Source of the DNA: Bacteroidota bacterium
GTDB lineage: Bacteria; Bacteroidota; Bacteroidia; Chitinophagales; Chitinophagaceae
Assembly (NCBI GenBank): GCA_013288945.1
Contig: JABDAZ010000014.1
Location: 1 to 61,670 of the forward strand
Direction of reading: 5' to 3'
DNA: 61,670 nt
Below the pieces are notes generated by a model that did not search any database, was not told the origin of the DNA, and worked only from the letters and a program-made list of their open reading frames with translations. Shown in pieces: positions 1 to 8,864 of the stretch. Position numbers and translations under genes: made by a program. Positions within the stretch are counted from its first letter, which is position 1, and each line of letters begins with the position of its first letter.

Positions 1-2919
1 GTGAACCGTTTGTACCCTTCTGCCACAACGAAATATGCCGGCGATAAAGATGCGCAGGCTTTGTATCAGGACACGCTGGATCAATTGTACAAAACGCGTT
101 TAAGAAAAATCCTCGACAGTACTAAAGATAAAAAAATTACGTGGTGGGGAACAACGTATGAAAAATCAAAAGAAAATGAATTACAGCTCGGCCTCGATTT
201 GCAAGGCGGCGTAAACGTTTCGCTTGATATCGCACTCGACGGATTAATAAAAGGCCTCGCCAACAATCCACGCGATCCTGCATTAATAAAAGCTATTGAG
301 CTCGCCCATCAAAAAAAATTAACCAGTGATGCAAACTTTATTGATTTGTTTGCACAGTCATATAAAGAACAGAACCCAAATGTAAAAATGGCGCCGTTGT
401 TTGCAAACAGCAACAAAAACACCATTAAGTTTGATGCTTCTGATAACGCTGTTATTAATTATATACATGATCAGTCTTCCGCCGCAATGAAACAAACATT
501 GCAGGTGCTTACAAAACGTATTGATAAATTCGGTGTTGCTTCTCCAAGCATTAACCTTGATGAAAATAAAGGATTAATAACTGTAGAACTTGCCGGCTCA
601 AACGTAGATGCAGAGCGTGTTCGCAAGTATTTGCAATCTTCTGCAAATTTGCAATTCTGGGAAGTATATAATATTAATGAGTTGTCTCAGCCCATTCAAA
701 ATGCGGATAAAGCTTTGGAAAATTATTTAAATGGAAGATCTGCAAATGATACTACATCAAAAATAGATTCTTTGGCTGCACAGAAAAATAAGAATCCGTT
801 GATTCCTATTTTTTATGAAGTGTTCAGGCAGGTTCAGGGCGCAACAGATAAAACACGTTTTCCGGAATATGTTGGATTAATCCCGACAAAAGATACTGCG
901 CATGTTGATGAATATTTAGCCAACCCTGTTGTGTTAAACAACTTCCCGTCAAACCTAAAATTTTTATGGGGCAAACAAGAACTTGATGACGATGGAAAAG
1001 CGCTGGGTTATTTAAAATTGTACGCGATAAAAACACTTGCCGGAACTGACAAAGCAAAAGTTGAGGGTGAGAATATTAAAAACAATGCACGCCAGGATTT
1101 TGACCCGGTAACAAGCGATGTAGTTGTGGAAATGAGCATGGATAAAGAAGGCGAAAAAAACTGGGCGAAAATGACTACAGATAATGTTGGCAAACCAATC
1201 GCCATTGTGCTGGATGATGTTGTATACTCCGCTCCTTTTGTAAACGGGCCGATTACCGGTGGCAATTCTCAAATTACAATGGGCCACGGAAAAAGTACGG
1301 CTATTAATGAAGCAACTGATTTAGCAAACATTTTAAATTCAGGTAAATTATCTGCACCTGCAAAAATTGTTTCTGAAGAAATTGTCGGGCCAACATTGGG
1401 TAAAGAAGCAATTCACGGCGGAACAATGGCTTTCGTTATTTCGTTTCTCGTGATTTTTATATTAATGCTTATCTATTTTAATACAGCTGGTTGGGTTGCC
1501 AACATTGCATTGATATTAAACTTGTTATTTACAATCGGCGTATTAAGCGCACTTGGTGCAACCCTTACTGCGCCTGGTATTGCGGGCCTTGTACTAACAA
1601 TCGGTATGGCTGTTGATACCAACGTAATTATTTTTGAACGTATTAAAGAAGAGCTTACAAAAGGCAAAGCTTATATACTTGCATTTAAAGATGGTTACCT
1701 GCGTTCGTTGGCGCCAGTGCTTGATGCGCACGTTACAACTTTTTTAACTGCTGCAATTTTGTTTTACTTCGGGCTTGGGCCAGTTAAAGGTTTTGCAACC
1801 ACACAGATGCTTGGTATTATATTATCGCTGTTTTGTGGTATCCTAATTTCCTGGTTAATCACAGATTTCTGGACAAATAAGAACAGGCATTTTCAATATT
1901 TTACGCCGCTCTCACGCAAAATTTTTCAGAAAGCACATTTCAAATTTATTGAATACAGGAAAGTTGCTTACGGCATTTCTGTTGTTGTATTATTACTTGG
2001 TGTTGGCGCAATTATTCACGGCTTTAAAAAAGGTGTTGAATTTGAAGGCGGCCGCAGCTATGTTGTAAAATTTACAAAACCAGTACAATCAGAAAATGTA
2101 GCGAAAGAATTAAACACTGTTTTTGGTGGCGAACCACAGGTAAAAACGTACGGCGGAAATAACCAGTTAGAAATTACAACCGACTATATGGTGAAAAGCG
2201 AAAGCCAGAGCACCGATACAGTTGTAATGAATAAATTGTATGAAGGATTAAAAAGCTTTTTACCTGCAGGCACAACGCAGCAGGATTTTGAAGTGCCGAA
2301 TAAATTTATTCAGCAGTCAAAAAAAGTAGGCGCAACCATTTCAAACGATTTGAAACTCGGTGCATTAAAAGCCATCATTTTTTCAATCATCATTATCTTC
2401 ATATATATCTTCATCCGTTTCCGCGACTGGAGATATTCTCTCGGAACAATCATTGCATTATTGCATGACGTGTTTGTAATATTGGCCGTATTTTCTTTCT
2501 TATGGAAAATCGTTCCTTTCCCAATGGAAGTTGATCAGCATTTCATCGCAGCGATATTAACAGTAATCGGTTTCTCCATGAACGATACAGTAATTGTGTT
2601 CGACAGAATTCGCGAATACAGCCGCCAGATGCCGAACGCAACCAAAGGCGAGATTATTAATAAAGCCATCAACGATACGCTGAGCCGCACAATCATGACG
2701 TCGGTTATCGTGTTCATTACCATCTTCATTTTATTCCTCGCAGGTGGTGAAGTAACAAAAGGCTTTGCATTCGCAATGTTGATAGGTGTTGTTACAGGAA
2801 CTTATTCTTCAATATTTGTGGCCGCTCCAATATTGGTTGACTTTGCCAGAAAAAAACCTTTAGGAAAAGATGCGCCGCCAGTTGTGGTAACAAAAAACAA
2901 ACCAGCGCTCGCAAAATAA
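1..2919 (+). CDS. secDF: Protein translocase SecD/SecF fusion (5' end cut)
   Basis: Membrane subunit of the Sec translocon that uses the proton gradient to help pull exported proteins across the inner membrane. The frame is open from base 1, and the N-terminal transmembrane helix expected before the first periplasmic domain is missing, so the GTG at base 1 is not the start: the gene begins outside the window. Seen in order: the SecD motif LGLDLQGG near residue 63 of the visible part, a long periplasmic P1 domain, a SecD membrane block with GMAVDTNVIIFERI near 535, then the SecF half with GVEFEGG near 679 and GFSMNDTVIVFDRIRE near 855. SecD and SecF are one polypeptide, the usual arrangement in Bacteroidota. 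A strong terminator follows 31 bases after the stop. Confidence 0.97.
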   Translation: MNRLYPSATTKYAGDKDAQALYQDTLDQLYKTRLRKILDSTKDKKITWWGTTYEKSKENELQLGLDLQGGVNVSLDIALDGLIKGLANNPRDPALIKAIELAHQKKLTSDANFIDLFAQSYKEQNPNVKMAPLFANSNKNTIKFDASDNAVINYIHDQSSAAMKQTLQVLTKRIDKFGVASPSINLDENKGLITVELAGSNVDAERVRKYLQSSANLQFWEVYNINELSQPIQNADKALENYLNGRSANDTTSKIDSLAAQKNKNPLIPIFYEVFRQVQGATDKTRFPEYVGLIPTKDTAHVDEYLANPVVLNNFPSNLKFLWGKQELDDDGKALGYLKLYAIKTLAGTDKAKVEGENIKNNARQDFDPVTSDVVVEMSMDKEGEKNWAKMTTDNVGKPIAIVLDDVVYSAPFVNGPITGGNSQITMGHGKSTAINEATDLANILNSGKLSAPAKIVSEEIVGPTLGKEAIHGGTMAFVISFLVIFILMLIYFNTAGWVANIALILNLLFTIGVLSALGATLTAPGIAGLVLTIGMAVDTNVIIFERIKEELTKGKAYILAFKDGYLRSLAPVLDAHVTTFLTAAILFYFGLGPVKGFATTQMLGIILSLFCGILISWLITDFWTNKNRHFQYFTPLSRKIFQKAHFKFIEYRKVAYGISVVVLLLGVGAIIHGFKKGVEFEGGRSYVVKFTKPVQSENVAKELNTVFGGEPQVKTYGGNNQLEITTDYMVKSESQSTDTVVMNKLYEGLKSFLPAGTTQQDFEVPNKFIQQSKKVGATISNDLKLGALKAIIFSIIIIFIYIFIRFRDWRYSLGTIIALLHDVFVILAVFSFLWKIVPFPMEVDQHFIAAILTVIGFSMNDTVIVFDRIREYSRQMPNATKGEIINKAINDTLSRTIMTSVIVFITIFILFLAGGEVTKGFAFAMLIGVVTGTYSSIFVAAPILVDFARKKPLGKDAPPVVVTKNKPALAK

Positions 2920-2950
2920 AATCATTAATAAATTACAAGTCAAATAAAAA

Positions 2951-2979
2951 AATCCCGGTATTAACGCCGGGATTTTTTT
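2951..2979 (+). terminator. Rho-independent terminator of secDF
   Basis: An 8-bp perfect stem (AATCCCGG at 2951-2958 with CCGGGATT at 2967-2974) with an 8-nt loop runs into a T tract. It lies 31 bases after the secDF stop. Confidence 0.9.
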
Positions 2980-2981
2980 AT

Positions 2982-3033
2982 GTACTTAGCATTTGTATTT
3001 CAATTAAACTTCATTGGCGTCGCACTCTTGTAC
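2982..3033 (+). repeat. 52-bp dispersed intergenic element, copy 1
   Basis: Starts with GTACTTAGCATTTG after a T tract and ends with the family core GCGTCGCACTCTTGTAC. Six other copies are in the window (10330, 14311, 20661, 22651, 37156, 37367). Downstream similarity (TTCTTT then TGAGC) extends about 20 bases past the element, to about 3050. The element sits between convergent genes, directly behind the secDF terminator. Confidence 0.8.
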
Positions 3034-3057
3034 TGTTGTTCTTTGCTGAGCTTTTAT

Positions 3058-3089
3058 AATTAAGAATTAGTAATTAATAATTAATAATG
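3058..3089 (+). repeat. AT-rich heptad repeat tract
   Basis: Four to five units of the type AATTAAG / AATTAGT / AATTAAT in exact 7-nt register. It belongs to the heptad-repeat class seen in many gaps of this window (see findings). Confidence 0.55.
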
Positions 3090-3140
3090 TCAGAAAGATA
3101 TTAATGACTCCAAAATTTCTTCGTGCATTTTACATTGTAT

Positions 3141-3189
3141 TTCTTCGCGCACTTTACTGTTATTTTTTCTACGCAAAGTGCGCGAAGAA
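3141..3189. other. Long perfect hairpin in intergenic DNA
   Basis: Fifteen-base perfect inverted arms (TTCTTCGCGCACTTT at 3141-3155; its complement at 3175-3189) around a 19-nt spacer. There is no T tract directly behind it, so it is not a standard terminator; a processed RNA structure or a remnant of a repeat is possible. No gene of credible composition lies in this gap. Confidence 0.65.
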
Positions 3190-3231
3190 GTTCACGCAAA
3201 GGATGCAAAAACACAAACCATTTATTAATAA

Positions 3232-3262
3232 AAAACCTCCTGAAAATTCAGGAGGTTTTTAC
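3232..3262. terminator. Bidirectional terminator
   Basis: A 12-bp stem (AAAACCTCCTGA at 3232-3243 with TCAGGAGGTTTT at 3248-3259) is flanked by A and T tracts. On the minus strand it lies 23 bases past the stop of the outer-membrane gene; on the plus strand it is a second barrier after secDF. Confidence 0.9.
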
Positions 3263-3284
3263 TATAATTTTTAATTCTTTCTTA

Positions 3285-3872
3285 TTAAATAATCCTAAAA
3301 CCAACATACAACTGAAAGCCTTGGTTTTTCCAAGTATCTTCATTCGTAACATTAGAAATATTGTTCAAGCCAACAAAATATCTGCCACCCAATTTAAGTC
3401 CGCCCAAATTTAATTGCACTCCGCCAACCATTGAAAAATCACCTTTTTTAAAGGCATCGTTTGCGATTTCTGCAATAGTTGTTTGATTAATAAGGTAACC
3501 AAATTGAGGCCCTAATTGAAAGGAAATAATTTTAGAAGGCCGATAAGAAAATAAAATTGGAATTGTAAGATAATTCAAACTTCCTTTTACTGAATTGAAC
3601 CCATTAGGAACAATTTGCTCAAAATCAGTTGCAGTACGAAAATTTGTCTGACTCCATAATACTTCAGGTTGTATTCCAAAATGTTTAGTAAAATTTATTT
3701 CTGCGAACGCACCAACATTATAAGCAAATTTAAATTCGTCAGTAAAAGATCTTCCATCTAATTTAAATGCATTGACACCGCCCTTAACTCCAATATGAAA
3801 ACCTTGCGCGAAGGTTGTTGTTGCGGTAACAGTTATTAATACAATAGAGAACAAAATTGATTTAGCTTTCAT
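3285..3872 (-). CDS. Outer-membrane beta-barrel protein (porin/PorT-like family)
   Basis: Predicted small outer-membrane barrel of unknown ligand. The N terminus has a clear signal peptide (lysine, about 17 hydrophobic residues, then TFAQG, cleavage near residue 22). After it comes FHIGVKGGVNAFKL, the typical first strand of the Bacteroidota OMP beta-barrel family. Alternating hydrophobic/polar strands continue, and the protein ends in VGFRII with a hydrophobic C terminus. At 195 residues it fits an 8-stranded barrel. It is a single gene with its own promoter and terminator. The family is certain by pattern; the function is not. Confidence 0.85.
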   Translation of the reverse strand: MKAKSILFSIVLITVTATTTFAQGFHIGVKGGVNAFKLDGRSFTDEFKFAYNVGAFAEINFTKHFGIQPEVLWSQTNFRTATDFEQIVPNGFNSVKGSLNYLTIPILFSYRPSKIISFQLGPQFGYLINQTTIAEIANDAFKKGDFSMVGGVQLNLGGLKLGGRYFVGLNNISNVTNEDTWKNQGFQLYVGFRII

Positions 3873-3900
3873 GTAATTTTTTTTGGGTGATAAGAAATAA

Positions 3901-3928
3901 CAAATATATTTTCAAGATACCTTTCAAA
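3901..3928 (-). promoter_or_regulatory. Bacteroidetes-type promoter for the outer-membrane gene
   Basis: Read on the minus strand, TATATTTG (complement of 3901-3908) matches the -7 consensus TAnnTTTG. A TTG lies 16 bases upstream (3925-3927), slightly closer than usual. The ATG is about 29 bases downstream. The rest of the gap up to 4220 shows nothing beyond AT-rich sequence and a fragment near 4144-4185 resembling other CCACAGAG-type intergenic sequences. Confidence 0.5.
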
Positions 3929-4220
3929 CATTTCAAAAGGTGTTAAAACATTTTAACGGGTCGTTAATAAGTTTTTAAAATTACTTCATTCATAAAAAGT
4001 TTTTATTAGAAATGATTTTGAAAATACAACGCGACAAGTAAAATTTAATTTCATTAATAAAAGGTTACGATTGTAATTTAAAGTTTCATTCACAATAGTT
4101 ATTAATGCTGTGATTATTATTATTACATGAAGTTTAAAATTTGCCACAGAGTTTCGCTCAGTTTATAGAGAACCGCAGAGCTACTTTAAAAACAAAATCA
4201 TTATCAAAGAACAAATACTT

Positions 4221-5468
4221 CTAAACAAATTCAATAACCGTTATCTCCGGCATTATACCAACGCGGCCGGGATAACCGATAAAACCATAACCACGGTTTA
4301 CATATAATTTTTGTTTTCCTTCTTCATATAATCCTGCCCATTGTTTATAAACATATTGAACCGGGCTCCATTTAAACCATGGTAATTCAATGCCAAATTG
4401 CATGCCGTGTGTGTGGCCTGCAAGTGCCAAATCAATATCAGGATATTGTGGGCGAACCTGCGCATCCCAATGGCTTGGGTCGTGGCTCATTAATATTTTA
4501 AACGGATATTTTTCCGTGCCTGCATAGGCTTCTTTCATTTTGCCATGCTTTGGAAAACGCGCTTTTGCACTCCAGTTTTCAATGCCCAATAATGCAATTT
4601 GTTGTCCGCCTTTTTCTAAAACAACATGTTCGTTCATTAATAAACGCCAGCCTAATTGTGCGTGCACTTTTTTCACACTTTCTAAATTATTTCTTTTTTC
4701 TTCTTCGCTCGACCAGTGTACATAATCGCCATAATCGTGGTTGCCCAACGTAGAATATACGCCCATCGGGGCTTTCAGGCGATTGAAAACATTTATATAT
4801 TCATTCATTTCTATCGCGCGATCATTCACCAAATCTCCTGTGAACAAAATCAAATCTGCATTTTCATTTAAAATTTTATCAATGCCTTTATTAACGGCGT
4901 GCTTATCTGTAAAGCTTCCAGAATGCACGTCAGAAATTTGCACAATCTTCATGCCTTTAAATGCCGGCGGCAAATTATCAAACGACAACTGGATTCTTTT
5001 TACATCATAACTATATTTATTGCTGAAGCCATAGATTAATGTAGAAAATAATCCGCCGCCAATTCCAATACCTAACCAACTTAAAAATGCGGAACGCGAA
5101 ATTCCTTCGCCGCTTAAATTTTCTCCTTCGGTATTTTTAAAAAATAATTTTCCGCTCGCCCATTGTATTAATCTTCTGATATCATCTATTAATAAAAAAA
5201 GCGAAATCAAAACTTCTGCAAAAAATATCCCGAGCAATGTTGCAAATAAATAATTGCGAAAAGATTTTGGCCAAGTATCAAAATTTATAAAAGGAATAAT
5301 TATTAATACAATTAAAACAAGAATTGAAATTGTCCAAAAGCCGTTATTAATAAACATTTTCCACTTTGGAGAAGCGTTGCTGCTAACTGTTTTTACAGCC
5401 TGGAAAACATAGAAATCCAACAGCGCTAAAACCACAACAACAATCCAGATAAAACCTGAGTTACGCAT
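4221..5468 (-). CDS. Membrane-anchored metallophosphoesterase
   Basis: Calcineurin-like phosphoesterase with a membrane domain. The first 150 residues hold about four transmembrane segments. The catalytic domain then shows all five metal-binding blocks: SDVHSG (D180, H182), FTGDLVNDR, GNHDYG, a histidine in SHDPSHW, and AGHTHGMQ. This is the YaeI/YkuE-like layout, whose members act on membrane lipids such as UDP-diacylglucosamine or lipid phosphates; the substrate here cannot be told from sequence. Length (415 residues) is normal for Bacteroidota members. It lies 41 bases downstream of the flavin reductase gene on the same strand and may be co-transcribed with it. Confidence 0.9.
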   Translation of the reverse strand: MRNSGFIWIVVVVLALLDFYVFQAVKTVSSNASPKWKMFINNGFWTISILVLIVLIIIPFINFDTWPKSFRNYLFATLLGIFFAEVLISLFLLIDDIRRLIQWASGKLFFKNTEGENLSGEGISRSAFLSWLGIGIGGGLFSTLIYGFSNKYSYDVKRIQLSFDNLPPAFKGMKIVQISDVHSGSFTDKHAVNKGIDKILNENADLILFTGDLVNDRAIEMNEYINVFNRLKAPMGVYSTLGNHDYGDYVHWSSEEEKRNNLESVKKVHAQLGWRLLMNEHVVLEKGGQQIALLGIENWSAKARFPKHGKMKEAYAGTEKYPFKILMSHDPSHWDAQVRPQYPDIDLALAGHTHGMQFGIELPWFKWSPVQYVYKQWAGLYEEGKQKLYVNRGYGFIGYPGRVGIMPEITVIEFV

Positions 5469-5509
5469 ATTTATATTTTAATTTTAAAACGATATCCTTA
5501 TTAATAAAA

Positions 5510-6010
5510 TCAGAAACTGATAAATTCATCCAACTGTGTGTTGATAGATTTTAATGTTGCTTTGTCAATAATCACACCCGATTCATCAAACAATTTATTT
5601 ACAACGGAAATCGGTAATTTATTATGGTGAACATTTACTTTTAAATAATGAAGAATGGATGTGAGATGATCCATGCCGCGCAAATTTCCTGCACGACCAG
5701 TTGAAACGCCTGTTAATAAAGCTTTTTTTCCGGCCCAGCATTTTTCAATGTCAGAAATATCAAACATTGCTTTTAACACGCCGGGAATGCTTCCATTATA
5801 TTCCGGCGAAACGAAAATAAATTTTTGTGCAGGAATTAATTTTTCGTTTTCTATCTTTTCAAAATCATTACTTCTTTCTAAAACATTTAAATTTTCTAAC
5901 GAAAGAAAAGTAGGATTAATGCCTTTTTCATGCAGCAATTGCTGATATTGTTCTGCCACTTTTATCGTGTTACTGTCCGCGCGGTTGGTTCCTGAAATGA
6001 TGGTGTACAT
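5510..6010 (-). CDS. NADPH-dependent FMN reductase-like flavoprotein
   Basis: Flavodoxin-fold reductase of the NAD(P)H:FMN/chromate/azo-reductase family. The phosphate-binding loop is SGTNRADSNT at residues 6-15. The flavin-contact segment FVSPEYNGSIPGVLKAMFD (about residues 87-105) is the hallmark of the family. The 166-residue length is a little under the usual 180-190. It is likely cytosolic. The natural acceptor (FMN, quinone or chromate) cannot be decided. It shares a 288-base divergent gap with parA. Confidence 0.9.
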   Translation of the reverse strand: MYTIISGTNRADSNTIKVAEQYQQLLHEKGINPTFLSLENLNVLERSNDFEKIENEKLIPAQKFIFVSPEYNGSIPGVLKAMFDISDIEKCWAGKKALLTGVSTGRAGNLRGMDHLTSILHYLKVNVHHNKLPISVVNKLFDESGVIIDKATLKSINTQLDEFISF

Positions 6011-6185
6011 AATTATTAATCCAAACTAACAATGAATAACAATGATTGTTGCTGCAATTTATGCCGAAGCTGTATTTTTGCCAACTGTCATTTTTGTTAA
6101 CACAAGTGGGCAAAACTAAATTTTGCCGTTTTGATGATTGGAGGTTATTTTACTGCAAGCGTTTGCAAAATGTAAATCGCTGAGC

Positions 6186-6260
6186 GATGTGCGTTGATCG
6201 TTGGCCGTTTTTGTATATTCTTGCAATTAATAACCGGCCATTTGCCATCGATAATCGGTT
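6186..6260. repeat. Inverted heptad arms upstream of parA
   Basis: Left arm 6186-6213 has four units in 7-nt register (GATGTGC, GTTGATC, GTTGGCC, GTTTTTG). Right arm 6233-6260 has four units of complementary type (ACCGGCC, ATTTGCC, ATCGATA, ATCGGTT). The spacer is 19 nt. The 10-mer GTTGGCCGTT recurs at 15496 and 59411 in the same kind of structure. No parS-like site was recognised here. Confidence 0.55.
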
Positions 6261-6298
6261 AGCGTAGCAAATTAAAAATACAAGTTCTAAAAAATAAT

Positions 6299-7099
6299 AT
6301 GGCAAAAACAATTGGTGTTGCAAATCAAAAAGGTGGAGTTGGAAAAACGACTTCGGCCATTAACCTGGCTGCAAGCCTTGCTGTGCTTGAGTTTCGTACG
6401 TTGCTGGTTGACGCAGATCCGCAGGCAAACAGCACAACGGGAATGGGTTTTGATTTGCACAACATCACACAGAGTTTGTATGATTGCATGGTAAATAATA
6501 CGCCTGCAAGAGATGTAATTTTAAAATCTGAAATTCCAAACCTTGATGTAATTCCATCTCATATTGATTTGGTTGGTGCAGAAATTGAAATGATAAACTA
6601 CCCGAACCGCGAAAATGTTTTAAAAAATATTTTAGAACCGATAAAAAGCGAATACGAATTTATAGTTATTGATTGCTCGCCATCGCTTGGATTAATAACT
6701 GTCAATGCATTGGTTGCGGCAGATTCAGTAATCGTGCCGGTGCAAACAGAATTTTTTGCACTGGAAGGGTTGGGCAAATTATTAAACACCATTAAAATTG
6801 TACAAAACAGGTTGAACCCTCAACTGGAAATAGAAGGTATATTAATGACCATGTATGATGGCCGCTTGCGTTTATGCAACCAGGTTGTAAGTGAAGTGCG
6901 CAAACATTTTGATGAAATGGTTTTTAGTACAATCATTCACCGCAATACAAAAATCAGTGAAGCGCCAAGTGTTGGCAAGCCTGTAATTTTATACGATGCA
7001 TACAGCAAAGGCGCCATGAATTATTTGAACCTTGCCAAAGAAGTTTTGCAAAAAAATAATAAAACAAAAATCAGCCAGGAAGAAAGAATCCTGGAATAA
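6299..7099 (+). CDS. parA: Chromosome-partitioning ATPase ParA (Soj)
   Basis: P-loop ATPase that binds DNA non-specifically and, stimulated by ParB, moves the origin region during segregation. The deviant Walker A motif [14 protein letters not shown] (residues about 10-23) has the signature lysine, followed by [13 protein letters not shown] (A' motif) and [10 protein letters not shown] (Walker B). The 266-residue length fits chromosomal ParA, without the extra N-terminal domain of plasmid types. It lies upstream of parB, separated by a 103-base hairpin region. Bacteroidota normally carry this pair near the origin, but no parS site was seen in the window. Confidence 0.97.
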   Translation: MAKTIGVANQKGGVGKTTSAINLAASLAVLEFRTLLVDADPQANSTTGMGFDLHNITQSLYDCMVNNTPARDVILKSEIPNLDVIPSHIDLVGAEIEMINYPNRENVLKNILEPIKSEYEFIVIDCSPSLGLITVNALVAADSVIVPVQTEFFALEGLGKLLNTIKIVQNRLNPQLEIEGILMTMYDGRLRLCNQVVSEVRKHFDEMVFSTIIHRNTKISEAPSVGKPVILYDAYSKGAMNYLNLAKEVLQKNNKTKISQEERILE

Positions 7100-7198
7100 G
7101 TTATGAGTTATGGGTTATGAATTATGAGTTTATTAAAAACTTAATTTGTACACCACCACCCTTTAATTCATAACTCATAATTCATAACTCATAACTCA
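7097..7198. repeat. Heptad-repeat hairpin between parA and parB
   Basis: Two 36-base arms, 7097-7132 and 7163-7198, are near-perfect reverse complements. Each is itself built of 7-nt units (AGTTATG on the left, CATAACT on the right; four to five each). The spacer is 30 nt. The structure occupies the whole parA-parB gap: it begins at the parA stop and ends four bases before the parB ATG. It could fold in the transcript and tune the ParA:ParB ratio or partially terminate. Confidence 0.75.
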
Positions 7199-7202
7199 AA
7201 AA

Positions 7203-8123
7203 ATGAACGCTCCAAATAAAAAAGATAAAGATTTTCTTGGTAAAGGCATAAGATCATTATTACAAAATATTGATTCGGATTTGAAAACAACATCCGGCAC
7301 GTTAAAAACTTCTGTTGTTGAATCTGTAACCAGCATGTTACGGATTTCTATTAATGATATAGAAACAAACCCGAAACAACCGCGCCGCGATTTTGATGAG
7401 CAATCTTTAAATGAATTGGCTTCATCAATTAAAATGCATGATATTATCCAGCCAATAACGGTTTCAAAATTGCCTTCGGGAAAATATCGTTTAATCTCCG
7501 GCGAGCGCCGTTTCCGTGCATCAAAAATTGCGGGCTTAAAAGATATTCCGGCTTACGTTCGCAATGCAAATGATCAGCAATTACTTGAATTGGCATTGCT
7601 TGAAAATTTACAACGCGAAGATTTAAATGCCATGGAAATTTCATTAAGCTATAAACGCATGATGGAAGAATTGAACCACACGCAGGAAGAAGTTGCAGAA
7701 CGAATGGGCAAAGAAAGAAGCACCGTAGCCAACTACATTCGTTTATTAAAATTGCCGCCGGATATACAAGTTGCTGTGCGCCACAATCAAATAAGTATGG
7801 GCCATGCGCGTGCATTAATAAATGTAGATACGGTTGATAAACAATTGTATTTATTCGATGAAATTAAAACAAAAAATTTATCGGTTAGGCAAACAGAAGA
7901 GCTTGTCCGCAAATTATATAAAGGCCATTCCGCTGTTAAAAATTCCGTAAAACCTTTGCTGCCGCCGGCTTTCAAAAAAATTGAAGATACCTTAGCGTCT
8001 CATTTCAGTACCAAAGTAAAACTCGATCACAGTCAAAAAGGAAATGGAAATATTTCGATCGAATATTATTCACTGCAGGAACTGAATAAAATTTTAGAGC
8101 AGTTAGGCATCTCAATCAATTAA
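7203..8123 (+). CDS. parB: Chromosome-partitioning protein ParB (Spo0J)
   Basis: DNA-binding CTPase-type clamp that loads at parS and activates ParA. The N-terminal domain has the parB box NPKQPRRDF (about residue 57-65) and the CTP-binding motif SGERRFRASK (about 100-109). A helix-turn-helix follows near 155-180 (TQEEVAERMGKERSTVANYIRLL), and a short C-terminal dimerisation domain ends the protein. The 306-residue length is typical. It ends 10 bases before the DUF5683 gene, so parB-DUF5683-dapB are probably co-transcribed. Confidence 0.96.
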   Translation: MNAPNKKDKDFLGKGIRSLLQNIDSDLKTTSGTLKTSVVESVTSMLRISINDIETNPKQPRRDFDEQSLNELASSIKMHDIIQPITVSKLPSGKYRLISGERRFRASKIAGLKDIPAYVRNANDQQLLELALLENLQREDLNAMEISLSYKRMMEELNHTQEEVAERMGKERSTVANYIRLLKLPPDIQVAVRHNQISMGHARALINVDTVDKQLYLFDEIKTKNLSVRQTEELVRKLYKGHSAVKNSVKPLLPPAFKKIEDTLASHFSTKVKLDHSQKGNGNISIEYYSLQELNKILEQLGISIN

Positions 8124-8133
8124 GTTATCCGGA

Positions 8134-8805
8134 ATGAAAATGATGAAAATTTTTTTATTGGTTTTCTGTTTTTGTATTGCAAACATGGTTGCATTTTCGC
8201 AAAAAAAAGATACCATGATAATAAAACAAAATGATTCTGTTTTATTAAAAACCCATTCAAAAGATTCGCTTTCAAAAAAAGATATTGTTACAAAAAAACC
8301 TTTTGATCCGGGCAAAGCTTCTTTGTATTCTGCCATTTTTCCCGGCCTTGGGCAATTTTATAATAAAAAATATTGGAAAGTTCCACTTGCGTGGGCGGCT
8401 GTTGGCATACCAACATATACTTTTTTCTTTAACAGAAAATTTTATACAAGAGCGCGCTATGCCATTGCAGTGGTTGCAAACGGAAGCCAGGGAAATGCAG
8501 ACAGCCTTGCAAAAGTTTTTGTTGATTACAGAGCCGGAGTAGTTGCAGGCGATTTGCAGGGATTGGAAAACATCCGTAATTTTTATAGGCAAAATGAAGA
8601 TTACTCTGTATTATTCTTTTTACTTTTTTATGCGATACAAATTATAGACGCCACTGTTGACGCGCATTTGCGCGATTTTAATGTTAGCAGCGATTTGAGT
8701 TTTAATATAAAACCCGGCGTTTTACAAGGCTCTAACTGGGGCGCAGTTACACTTGCTTTTGATATACATAAAGCAAAACCAAAACCATTGTTTGATAACA
8801 GGTAA
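8134..8805 (+). CDS. DUF5683 family exported protein
   Basis: Conserved Bacteroidota protein of unknown function, regularly found between parB and dapB. It has a signal peptide (hydrophobic residues 5-20, cleavage near AFSQ). Next comes a Lys/Ser-rich linker, then the conserved core KASLYSAIFPGLGQFYNKKYWKVP (quoted in part: FPGLGQFYNKKYWKVP, near residues 66-85). Two or three hydrophobic segments follow (about 86-103 and 160-178). It is probably anchored in an envelope membrane. The start at 8134 gives MKMMKIF; the ATG three codons later is an alternative. Confidence 0.85.
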   Translation: MKMMKIFLLVFCFCIANMVAFSQKKDTMIIKQNDSVLLKTHSKDSLSKKDIVTKKPFDPGKASLYSAIFPGLGQFYNKKYWKVPLAWAAVGIPTYTFFFNRKFYTRARYAIAVVANGSQGNADSLAKVFVDYRAGVVAGDLQGLENIRNFYRQNEDYSVLFFLLFYAIQIIDATVDAHLRDFNVSSDLSFNIKPGVLQGSNWGAVTLAFDIHKAKPKPLFDNR

Positions 8806-8864
8806 TCGCTGTTTGTTTTCTTTGCGCGTTTATTTGTTTGTGGTAATTTCCCGAAAAATTTATT

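Noticed and set aside
1..3. GTG at base 1 as the start of secDF
   Set aside because: The frame is open at the edge and the first transmembrane helix of SecD is missing, so the gene must begin upstream of the window.
3123..3413. 96-codon plus-strand frame
   Set aside because: It runs through a hairpin and terminator and into the antisense of the outer-membrane gene; composition is not protein-like.
6011..8123. parS or origin near parAB
   Set aside because: No GTTTCACGTGAAAC-like 16-mer and no dnaA or DnaA-box cluster was seen, so an origin claim is not supported.
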